Positions 16,266-23,981 of a stretch of 64,000 nt of DNA are shown here, one piece after another (position 1 is the first letter of the stretch; each line of letters starts with the position of its first letter). The stretch lies in assembly GCA_910587055.1 (NCBI GenBank), contig CAJUKY010000010.1, positions 1-64,000 of the forward strand, read 5' to 3'. The DNA is from Candidatus Gastranaerophilales bacterium (lineage in GTDB: Bacteria; Cyanobacteriota; Vampirovibrionia; Gastranaerophilales; Gastranaerophilaceae). The translations under genes were made by a program, and so were the position numbers. The notes beneath the pieces were generated by a model. That model was not told the DNA's origin and ran no database searches. It saw nothing but the letters and a program-made list of their open reading frames with translations.

Positions 16266-17540
16266 TTATATCCTCCTTTGTTCATTTATTGAAAATACTT
16301 CTATTGCATCAAATCTGCATGATTGTTTGCATTTTGCGCAGCCTATGCATTTTGAACTGTCTATTACGGTTTTTCCTTCAACTTTTGATATTGCGCCTTT
16401 CGGACACTCTGAAATACATATTCCGCATTGAGTACAGTTTTCTTCTTTTATTGATGCCATTGCTATTCTTGTATTTTGTTTTTCATCAAGTGATATTTTT
16501 GCTATGGCACCTGAAGGACAGGCATTTGAGCATTCCGTACAATCAAATTTACAGAATCCTTCTCCTTTATTATAATCGATATGTACGGCAGGGAAAACAT
16601 TGCTTGCTTTCACAAGAATTTTATTCGGGCAGTTTTCAATGCAAAGGTTGCAATTTAAGCAGGTGTTTGCCATTCGGTTCGCGTTTTTTGCTCCGGGAGG
16701 AAGGATAATGTCTTTAACTTTTTTAACAAAGTTTTTAGATATTTCGGCTCCGCCTTTAATTGCGGCTCCCAGAATAACAAGGGCGGATGCTGCCCATATA
16801 AAATCGCGCCTTTTGGGGTTGAATTTCACGGGGACTGTTCCGTATGCCGCAGCGTCTTTTTTACATACGGCTAAACATTTAAAACATTTTATACAGGTTT
16901 CATTATCTACGGTTTTTTCTTTAAAATCAATGCATCCTGAAGGACAGGATTTTGCACACAATCCGCAGGAAACACAGGAATCCTTTTTAATATAGATCTT
17001 ATTAACGGAAACTTTGCTGATTAAGCCTAAGACGGCACCTACGGGGCATATATTTGTGCAGAAAAATCTGTTTTTATAAAATACAATGGCTAAAACCGCA
17101 AGCGATACTATCACCCCGTAAATTGAAAGACTTACAAATGAACCGAAGATTGTATAGGGGTCAATATATCTTATTAAAAGAGCCGTGCCTCCGATAAGCG
17201 CGCCAAATGTAACCGCTGTAATGATATATTTGAAACCGTAATTTTTTTGCCGTTCATTTTTTCGCTTGAAGATTTTAGAAAAAATAAGGTCTGCAAATTC
17301 CTGCAAAATCCCGAAAGGGCAAATGACAGAACAGTAAATTCTGCCGAATATAAAGGTTACAATAATCACAAACAAGAATAATAAAAGAGCTATTGCCGAA
17401 AAATCAATCAGTATTCTTTGAAAAACAGGGGTGAATTCCGTGCTTAGAAAATTAAACGGATAAAAACCTGCAACGGCAAAAATCGCCGCCAACAAAATAA
17501 ATCCTGCTATTATTAATCTTGTTAAGTATAATTTTTTCAT
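16266..17540 (-). CDS. Membrane polyferredoxin (NapH-like) with an internal twin-arginine segment
   Basis: 424 residues. Four or so N-terminal membrane helices carry the NapH/NosR-type motifs CSVICPFG and CTNICPVGA. A first ferredoxin domain (about 189-230, CVSCGLCAKSCP and CIKCFKCLAVC) follows. At residues 243-262 there is a twin-arginine and hydrophobic stretch, KRRDFIWAASALVILGAA. Beyond it come four more Cys clusters (CLNCNLCIENCP, CKFDCTECSNACP, CTQCGICISECP, CIGCAKCKQSC). The arrangement suggests a Sec-inserted N-terminal part and a Tat-inserted last helix placing the C-terminal clusters outside. It lies 6 bp after the Tat-signal AKR gene and directly before tatA. Confidence 0.85.
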   Translation of the reverse strand: MKKLYLTRLIIAGFILLAAIFAVAGFYPFNFLSTEFTPVFQRILIDFSAIALLLFLFVIIVTFIFGRIYCSVICPFGILQEFADLIFSKIFKRKNERQKNYGFKYIITAVTFGALIGGTALLIRYIDPYTIFGSFVSLSIYGVIVSLAVLAIVFYKNRFFCTNICPVGAVLGLISKVSVNKIYIKKDSCVSCGLCAKSCPSGCIDFKEKTVDNETCIKCFKCLAVCKKDAAAYGTVPVKFNPKRRDFIWAASALVILGAAIKGGAEISKNFVKKVKDIILPPGAKNANRMANTCLNCNLCIENCPNKILVKASNVFPAVHIDYNKGEGFCKFDCTECSNACPSGAIAKISLDEKQNTRIAMASIKEENCTQCGICISECPKGAISKVEGKTVIDSSKCIGCAKCKQSCRFDAIEVFSINEQRRI

Positions 17541-17546
17541 AATCTT

Positions 17547-18782
17547 TTATCTCTTCAGGTCTGCAACTTTTTTATACTCTTCATCTATTTTTGCAAGCAA
17601 TTTCGGTATTTCAAGAGACTGCGGGCAGTTTTTATTGCAAAGATTACATTTAATGCATTTGTCTGCTTTTTCGCTGTCAGCAAGAGATTCATAATAAATT
17701 TTAAACAGCATTTTGTTGCCTGTTACTTTGTACTGGTTGTAAAGAGCAAAAATTGCAGGAATATTTATGCCTTTCGGGCATACCTCAAGGCAGTATTTGC
17801 AGGCTGTACAATTGATTTCACCCTGTGATTGGATAATTTTTGCAATTTTATCTGCCGCCTGTTCCTCGTTTTCATCCATGGGTTTAAAATCAATGAATGT
17901 TTGTATATTTTCTTTTACCTGCTCAAGATTGCTCATACCGCTTAATACGGTTACAACATTATCTCTGCTTGCAGCCCAGCGGAGTCCGAAAGCCGCAGGG
18001 GTGGTATCAGGATAATATTTCTTTAATTCCGCAAGTGCTTTATCGCTTAAATTTACAAGCCCGCCGCCTCTTAACGGTTCCATAACGGTAACGGGAATAC
18101 CTTCTTTTTGAACTATGTCATACTGTTCATGCGCTTTTACCACATCCCAGTCAAGATAATTGATTTGAAGCTGTGCAAAATCCCATTTATAATCTTTTAC
18201 AACATCTTTTAAAATTTCAGGAGTGCCATGGAAAGAAAAGCCGAGGTATTTGATTTTGCCTTCTTTTTTAAGTTTTACAAGTTCTTCAACCATGGCAACA
18301 TTCCGGTAAGTATCTACCGTGTCTTTATTTATGTTGTGGCACATATAAAAATCAAAATAATCCACCTGACATTTTTTTAATTGCTCATTGAATATTTCTC
18401 TTACATCTTCACGCTTTTTCATTTTATAAATAGGGCTTTTATCTGCAAGCATAAAGTCTTTTCTGTTATATCTTTTTAAAGATTTACCCATTGCAATTTC
18501 AGATTTGCCGTCTACATACATATAGGCAGTATCAAAGTAATTTGCCCCATGTTCCATACAGTAATCAACCATTCTGTCCACTTCAGCCTGATCAATTTCA
18601 TTATTTTTTGTCATCGGAAGACGCATACAGCCAAGTGCCAGAAGAGGTACTTCAATATCTTTATATTTTCTTTTTACAACCTGATTTTTTGATGTTATAA
18701 GTTCTTTTTTGCCGCATCCTGAAAGGAGTGCAATTCCGCCTGCCATTAGCGCTGAATTAATAATAAATTCTCTTCGCTTCAT
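17547..18782 (-). CDS. Tat-exported aldo/keto reductase lipoprotein with C-terminal 4Fe-4S domain
   Basis: 411 residues. The N-terminus MKRREFIINSALMAGGIALL followed by SGC is a twin-arginine signal with a lipobox, so the mature protein would be a periplasmic or outer-membrane-facing lipoprotein. The AKR barrel keeps the tetrad: D and Y in YFDTAYMYVDGKSE, K in ADKSP and H in YMCHN. Two ferredoxin clusters follow (CTACKYCLEVCPKG and CIKCNLCNKNCPQ). A folded NAD(P)-type enzyme outside the cytoplasm would need another electron donor, and the adjacent membrane polyferredoxin is the obvious candidate. First gene of the cluster. Confidence 0.9.
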   Translation of the reverse strand: MKRREFIINSALMAGGIALLSGCGKKELITSKNQVVKRKYKDIEVPLLALGCMRLPMTKNNEIDQAEVDRMVDYCMEHGANYFDTAYMYVDGKSEIAMGKSLKRYNRKDFMLADKSPIYKMKKREDVREIFNEQLKKCQVDYFDFYMCHNINKDTVDTYRNVAMVEELVKLKKEGKIKYLGFSFHGTPEILKDVVKDYKWDFAQLQINYLDWDVVKAHEQYDIVQKEGIPVTVMEPLRGGGLVNLSDKALAELKKYYPDTTPAAFGLRWAASRDNVVTVLSGMSNLEQVKENIQTFIDFKPMDENEEQAADKIAKIIQSQGEINCTACKYCLEVCPKGINIPAIFALYNQYKVTGNKMLFKIYYESLADSEKADKCIKCNLCNKNCPQSLEIPKLLAKIDEEYKKVADLKR

Positions 18783-19020
18783 ATTTTTTCCTTATGCTTA
18801 AAATCTGCTAAATGCCTTTAATGTTAATTATATTCTATAACTTGGAGTTAACTCTCAGTCAAGACAGCGGAAGAATAATTTTACAGTTTTAATAGCTTAT
18901 TTAATAACAGGTGTTTTAAGATTATTCAAAACACTCATTATATTATACTATTTGTTTGCCTTAAGGGGCAAAAGGTTGTATTATGTTATAAAGATATTAT
19001 TTTTTATAAGGAGTTTTTGT

Positions 19021-21309
19021 TTGCTGGGACTAAAGTTTAAATTTAAAGATGATAAAAAATCTACAATTTTATTTACCATAATTCAAATAGTAACAGTTGT
19101 ACTTATTTTTTTCGCAATAATGTTTGTGAAAGATATTCTTATAAAAGAAAAACTTGCTGCGAGGAAATATTTAGAACAAAGTGTTTTACAAACCGCTTCA
19201 AATTTAAGGGGCAGAAAATTATCATCTATAAGCCAGTTGAATGTTCTATCTGCAAAAATGCTGTCAGAAGTTAATTTTCAAGATGATAAATCAATTGAAA
19301 AATTTTTAGCTTCACATATAAATGATTATGATTATCACAAACTTATTTTTTCATATCTTGATGGGCGCACCGTAAAATATCAAAAAGATAAAGATAAAAT
19401 TTCATCAAACGGATGGTCTTTTGACAAACAGTACATTGACGCCACTTTGAGCGGCAATTTCACTGCGGATACAAAGATAAGTTATGATGCAAAAGGAGGG
19501 TATGTAAGTGAATACGGTGTTCCTGTTTATGATAAACAAAGTAGAATTATAGGAGTTCTTGGTGCTCAAGCTCATGCAGATACTTACTTAAAAATATTAG
19601 GGTTTAACAATTATAATAAAGAGGGATATTCATACATTATAGATAAAGAGGGTAATTTTTTAGTTAAGCCTGTAAGGGATATAAGCAAGGATAGCAACTT
19701 TTTTGAGCGCAATATAAAATATTTTGATTTTACAAAAGAAGAGGCTTTTGCTTATTTTACCGAAGAAGACAATGGAAGCTTTATGTATATGCAAAACGGG
19801 CAGAAATATGTAGCCTCCTTTGCTATTATAGATAGCAGTGAGCGCTATGTTATGACTGTTGTGCCATCCAGTGTGCTATTGCTTCATTTTAATAAACTTT
19901 TGGCCGGTCTTATCTTGATTGTTGTAACAACAAGTATCTTATTGCTTTTTCTTTTATATTATAATAACAGACTGTTAAAACAACATGAAAAAACGATTTA
20001 CGATGTAGCATTTATAGATAAAATTACGGGCGGCAATAATAGAAATAACTTTACTTTAAAAGCCAGAGAACTTCTTGATAAAAATATTGATAAAAGCTAT
20101 GCAATGATTTGTGTTGAAATTACAAAATTCAGGGCTTTAAATGAATTTTACGGTATTGAGGATGCTAATAAAATATTGATGGATTTTTACAATATTGTTG
20201 AGAGCAATCTTTCAGAAAATAGCGTTTGTGCAAGAGATCATGCAGCTACATTTGTTATTTTGTATCAATATGGCAGACAAGAATTTATTGCAAAATATTT
20301 TGTAGATAAAATTCTTGATGAAATTGAAGCATATAGCAGGGATATGATAAAGTGCGCTTCAGGTGCTTCAGGAGTTCCGTTTAATTCTAAACTTGCGCTA
20401 AATTTTGGAATTTATCTGATTAATGATAAGTCGGAATCTGTTGATACCATGTATGAAAGAGCAAATATAGCAAAGAGAACAATCGGGCAAGATGTGCAAA
20501 ATGTTTGCAAGTTTTATGATGATGACTTAAGGGCAAAACTCTTACAAGAAAAAGCTATTGAAGATGAAATGATACCCGCTCTTGAAGATAAACAGTTTCA
20601 TATGTATCTACAGCCGAAGTTCAGCCTTAAAACAGGGGAACTTGCAGGAGCCGAAGCGCTTGTAAGGTGGGTGCACCCTGTAAAAGGGCTTATTCCGCCA
20701 ATGCATTTTATTCCGCTTTTTGAAAGAAACGGTTTTGTTAGAGAAATAGATAAATATATCTGGAAGACAGCATGCGAGTTTTTAGCCGAAAGGCAGAAAG
20801 CAGGTGAAAAGCTATTTCCAATTTCTGTTAATGTTTCAAGAGTTCATATGGAAGATGATAAATTTATTGATGAACTTATCTTGCTTACAAGGAAATATGG
20901 AATTGATGCAAAATATTTAGAACTTGAACTAACGGAAAGTGCTTGTTTTAATAATGAAAAGCGTTTTGAAGAAGCAGTTCACACGCTTAAGAGACTTGGA
21001 TTTGTTGTTTCAATGGATGATTTTGGAACAGGGTATTCTTCATTAAATATGTTAAGAAATTTACCTATTGATGTTTTAAAACTTGACCGTGGATTTATTA
21101 AAGATACAATTCAAGATACCAAGGGGCAGATTGTAACAAAAAGCATAATTGATATGGCAAATAAATTAAATATGGTAACTGTTGCTGAAGGAATAGAAAC
21201 AGAGGAGCAGGCAGAGTTTTTAAGAAACATAGGATGTCAAATTGCACAGGGCTTTTTGTATGGCAAACCTGTGGATTCAAGGGAGTTTATGAGTGCATTT
21301 GTAAAGTAA
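19021..21309 (+). CDS. Membrane c-di-GMP phosphodiesterase (Cache-like sensor, degenerate GGDEF, EAL)
   Basis: 762 residues from a TTG at 19021, chosen because AAGGAG ends 7 nt upstream (the frame is open from 18952). Two membrane helices (about 15-35 and 300-325) enclose an extracellular Cache-type sensor. The GGDEF domain (about 340-490) has lost its motif: DHAAT stands in its place, so it should not make c-di-GMP. The EAL domain (about 520-762) keeps AEALVRW, NVS, ELTES, DDFGTGYSSL, KLDR, EGIET and QGFLYGKP, so it should hydrolyse c-di-GMP to pGpG. Monocistronic. Confidence 0.9.
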   Translation: MLGLKFKFKDDKKSTILFTIIQIVTVVLIFFAIMFVKDILIKEKLAARKYLEQSVLQTASNLRGRKLSSISQLNVLSAKMLSEVNFQDDKSIEKFLASHINDYDYHKLIFSYLDGRTVKYQKDKDKISSNGWSFDKQYIDATLSGNFTADTKISYDAKGGYVSEYGVPVYDKQSRIIGVLGAQAHADTYLKILGFNNYNKEGYSYIIDKEGNFLVKPVRDISKDSNFFERNIKYFDFTKEEAFAYFTEEDNGSFMYMQNGQKYVASFAIIDSSERYVMTVVPSSVLLLHFNKLLAGLILIVVTTSILLLFLLYYNNRLLKQHEKTIYDVAFIDKITGGNNRNNFTLKARELLDKNIDKSYAMICVEITKFRALNEFYGIEDANKILMDFYNIVESNLSENSVCARDHAATFVILYQYGRQEFIAKYFVDKILDEIEAYSRDMIKCASGASGVPFNSKLALNFGIYLINDKSESVDTMYERANIAKRTIGQDVQNVCKFYDDDLRAKLLQEKAIEDEMIPALEDKQFHMYLQPKFSLKTGELAGAEALVRWVHPVKGLIPPMHFIPLFERNGFVREIDKYIWKTACEFLAERQKAGEKLFPISVNVSRVHMEDDKFIDELILLTRKYGIDAKYLELELTESACFNNEKRFEEAVHTLKRLGFVVSMDDFGTGYSSLNMLRNLPIDVLKLDRGFIKDTIQDTKGQIVTKSIIDMANKLNMVTVAEGIETEEQAEFLRNIGCQIAQGFLYGKPVDSREFMSAFVK

Positions 21310-21350
21310 AAATAATTTGTTTAAATGTTTATTAAAATTTGAATAATTAT

Positions 21351-21379
21351 TTGACAAAGTTTGCTATTTTTCATAACAT
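21351..21379 (+). promoter_or_regulatory. Promoter of the small secreted protein gene
   Basis: TTGACA (21351-21356), 17-bp spacer, TAACAT (21374-21379), 38 nt before the ATG at 21418. The -35 is a perfect consensus match. Confidence 0.75.
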
Positions 21380-21417
21380 GTCCGATAAATGTTATTTAAT
21401 TTTTTAAAAGGCGTGTT

Positions 21418-21633
21418 ATGAAAAAGTTTGTATCTTATTTGATTGTTTTATTGTTATTTTGTGTTACATCGGTACCTGCTTTTGCCGAAACTGTTGCTTT
21501 TAATACAAAAACTTTTAAATTTCACAAGTTATATTGCAAATGGGCTGCCAAATGTACGGTTAATTGCATACATATAGAAAAGAAAGAAGCAATTAAACGG
21601 GGCGGCATACCTTGCAAGGTATGCGGCGGATAA
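21418..21633 (+). CDS. Small secreted Cys-rich protein, Ada zinc-domain-like
   Basis: 71 residues. A Sec signal peptide (MKKFVSYLIVLLLFCVTSVP, cleavage after AFA) leaves a ~48-residue mature part. That part matches the small Ada-type metal-binding fold often found in secreted proteins: TKTFKFHKLYC...C...C...EAIKRGGIPCKVCGG. Four to five Cys could bind zinc or form disulfides. Exported copies of this fold are common, but their role is not established. Has its own consensus promoter and no operon partner. Confidence 0.75.
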   Translation: MKKFVSYLIVLLLFCVTSVPAFAETVAFNTKTFKFHKLYCKWAAKCTVNCIHIEKKEAIKRGGIPCKVCGG

Positions 21634-21856
21634 AACCCGCTTAAAAATTTTGAATTTTAATATGATTTTAGGATAGAATTAAGTATTTTAAAATTCTTAA
21701 CAGGGGTTTGTTTTAAAAAACACATGGTTTGATTATTTTCCGCCCCTCAAATTTGTACACAAAGCTGATTGTCCAAAAAATAGCATTATCTGTCATAATT
21801 GAAACAACTCAAAAAATATATTTGTCACCCAAAAAGTCACCAGTTTTTAAATTTTT

Positions 21857-21898
21857 AAGAAAATATAAAAATAAAGACAAAGTTTAAAAAACCTTGTC
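21857..21898 (-). terminator. Terminator of tRNA-fMet
   Basis: On the minus strand a GACAAGG...TTTGTC hairpin (21898 to 21876) is followed by a T-rich run down to about 21857, 17 nt past the tRNA 3' end. Confidence 0.65.
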
Positions 21899-21914
21899 CC
21901 TATTGTGTTTTAAT

Positions 21915-21996
<82 letters not shown>

Positions 21997-22010
21997 CACT
22001 TGTATACCCC

Positions 22011-22039
22011 ATTATTAAACGCTGAAAATAAAATTTCAA
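22011..22039 (-). promoter_or_regulatory. Promoter of tRNA-fMet, supplied by the element
   Basis: On the minus strand: TTGAAA (22039-22034), 17-bp spacer, AATAAT (22016-22011), about 13 nt before the tRNA 5' end. A closely related promoter sits beside the other att copy at 32196-32168. Confidence 0.75.
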
Positions 22040-22068
22040 GTGTTAAATTTCGGGTGAGATTTTTCATC

Positions 22069-22092
22069 ATCCCTACAATTAATTGTAGGGAT
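22069..22092. repeat. 24-bp perfect palindrome
   Basis: A self-complementary 24-bp sequence centred at 22080/22081 (arms ATCCCTACAATT). It lies upstream of the tRNA-fMet promoter inside the element's left end. It may be a terminator-like hairpin or recombinase/regulator site. Related words (CCCTACAATT) occur near the right end at 32000. The rest of 22093-22287 shows no gene. Confidence 0.6.
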
Positions 22093-22325
22093 AAAAGTAT
22101 AAATGGGGCGGGAAAATGATTTTAAAAAATTATAACGGGGTAAAAAGTTTTAGCATTTGTCATTGTGTCATAATTGTGCGACAGTGTTTTGATTTATTTG
22201 GGTGGGGGAAATTATACTAAACTTGCAATAAACAAGAATGGTATTTATGGTTAATTTTGTATCAAAAATATTTATAATTCGGCGGCAATGAAAAAGATAT
22301 TTAGTAAACAATATTTTATTAAAGT

Positions 22326-22405
22326 ATTCTATAAATACCAATAACACTTATTATACCAAGCAAGAAACCCAATTTAAAAATAAGCCTTATGAGCCAACGA
22401 GCTAC
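22326..22405. repeat. Second, decayed copy of the element's terminal sequence and att
   Basis: About 80 bp closely matches 32028-32108, the right end of the element. It includes a shared ATAACACTTATTATACCAAG block and a damaged att (CTTATGAGCC-AACGAGCTAC, with a small deletion). Just before it, 22288-22344 encodes an 18-codon frame ending KVFYKYQ, like the KTFYKCQ end of the small frame at 31942-32046. It looks like the remnant end of an earlier element at the same tRNA. The current cargo begins after it. Confidence 0.8.
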
Positions 22406-22565
22406 TGACATATTTAATTGTATAACACATTTCTTGCATCTGTGATTTTCTATAACAATTAATTACCCCCATACAGCCCCTTTCGTGGTTTAAAATTGGT
22501 TTGGTGGGGCTGGATACAGGATTTCGGCTGTAGAATTTTTCTCAGGTTAAAAACCTCGTTCATAT

Positions 22566-23981
22566 CTACATGAAAAAACGATATTGATAAGGTTTTGCTT
22601 CTAAATTTGGCATTCGCTTTATGGTTCTTGCAAGTTTTTTGGCAAATTCAAGCGTTACGGGCAATCTATCATATAAACTGTCGCTATTCCAATTCATTTT
22701 ACTTAGACCCAAAATGCTATAAGCAGTTTCGTACCAAGAGCCATGACCAGCAAATCTGTTTAACAAAAGAGGTGCAGGTATATTACGTCTTTCTTTGTAA
22801 AAATGACGTCCGCTTTTATCCAATATTATATCACCCTGTGTCCATAAAAGAAGACTATTATCTAATTGCAATGTAACTCCTCTACTGCATGGATATCCAG
22901 CAATTTTTTTATGGTCTTCAATTTTAATTCCCCTCCAAGGTGTATTTTGTTGTATTTGTATTAATTCAATATTTTTGCAAGCCTTTAGAGCATCATAACA
23001 GCCGTCAATTTCTTCTTCTTTAAATTCTGTAGATTTATGAACAACAATATTTTTAGGAGGTCTGCCGGCATTTCTTTCTTGATATATCGATAAACATCTG
23101 CCCATTACTTTTCTTATTTCATCTCTTGTTAGATAAGGATTATCATTACTACCCAACTTAAAATCATTAGTTTCATATGCAACAAATTCAAGTCCAGAAC
23201 CCTCTGCATCAAAAACTTGACTACAACAGGTTATAAATCTATTTTTTACATCCTGTTTTTTTAATGCATAACTCATACCTATATATGCAGTATCATAAGG
23301 CATATTTGCAAGTTTCCACGGTATGCCTGTAACTTTGCTATAAATAGCAATTCCCAAGTGCCACATTACGCTGCACTGGCAATTGTATTGTAATGATTTA
23401 TCTTCGCGAATAATTTGTGTCGGTATACCAAAGCCAACACAAATGGCTTTTAAATAATCGTGCAAATCAAACTCGTTATCATTTTTGCATTCAAAAGCTT
23501 GCTGCCATCGCTGTGGTAAATATATGAATAAAATATCAAATTCTGAAAAAGAAGAATATAATTTAGGTATAAGTTTTGAAAAAACCTCAGCAAGTTTCAT
23601 ATATGGCTTTTCTGCATTCAACATATTCTTTTCTTGTTCGGTAGTAATTTCAATATTTACATTCTTATTTAGAATTATGTTTTTCTTAAATATGGTTTCA
23701 AAGCCCGGAAAGTCTATCAGATATTCTTTTCGTTCTTGTGGTGAATGTTTGCTCTTTAGTCTAACAATTAGATCTTCAATAACATTTTGTGTTTCAGTTG
23801 GACCAATTGTAGCAACTCTTATTGATTGAAAAATATTTTCTATTAACTTCTGATTGTATGGACCGTACTCGAGTAAGCCTTTTAATGGATGTATACTGAC
23901 ATGATTATCTGTCTCTGGACTAAATGTTAGGTAAGGTTCAGAAACTATCTGATATGCATTAACATGTGGATCAATAATCAT
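22566..23981 (-). CDS. ago: Short prokaryotic Argonaute (MID-PIWI), SPARSA system
   Basis: 471 residues, the size of short pAgos, with no N or PAZ domain. The MID region (about 150-230) includes FDILFIYLPQRWQQ and the GIPTQIIREDKSL ... NCQCSVMWHLGIAIYSKV block used for guide 5'-end binding. The PIWI region has TAYIGMSYALKKQ where an active Argonaute has its first catalytic Asp, so it should be a non-slicing guide-directed sensor. RPPKNIVVHKSTEF is also typical. Its ATG overlaps the SIR2-APAZ stop by 4 bp, the standard layout of SIR2-APAZ/pAgo pairs. Such pairs bind guide RNA, detect invader DNA and trigger NAD+ loss. Identification is from motifs and gene order. Confidence 0.93.
   Translation of the reverse strand: MIIDPHVNAYQIVSEPYLTFSPETDNHVSIHPLKGLLEYGPYNQKLIENIFQSIRVATIGPTETQNVIEDLIVRLKSKHSPQERKEYLIDFPGFETIFKKNIILNKNVNIEITTEQEKNMLNAEKPYMKLAEVFSKLIPKLYSSFSEFDILFIYLPQRWQQAFECKNDNEFDLHDYLKAICVGFGIPTQIIREDKSLQYNCQCSVMWHLGIAIYSKVTGIPWKLANMPYDTAYIGMSYALKKQDVKNRFITCCSQVFDAEGSGLEFVAYETNDFKLGSNDNPYLTRDEIRKVMGRCLSIYQERNAGRPPKNIVVHKSTEFKEEEIDGCYDALKACKNIELIQIQQNTPWRGIKIEDHKKIAGYPCSRGVTLQLDNSLLLWTQGDIILDKSGRHFYKERRNIPAPLLLNRFAGHGSWYETAYSILGLSKMNWNSDSLYDRLPVTLEFAKKLARTIKRMPNLEAKPYQYRFFM

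Noticed and set aside
19021..21309. Diguanylate cyclase activity from the GGDEF domain
   Set aside because: The GGDEF motif is replaced (DHAAT), so only the EAL phosphodiesterase is expected to be active.
22473..22545. tRNA-like 3' end on the minus strand (CAGCCCCACCA with an ATCCTGTA stem) downstream of the Argonaute gene
   Set aside because: The loop is 8 nt, the acceptor register does not fit and there is no D or anticodon arm. It is more likely a 3' UTR hairpin.
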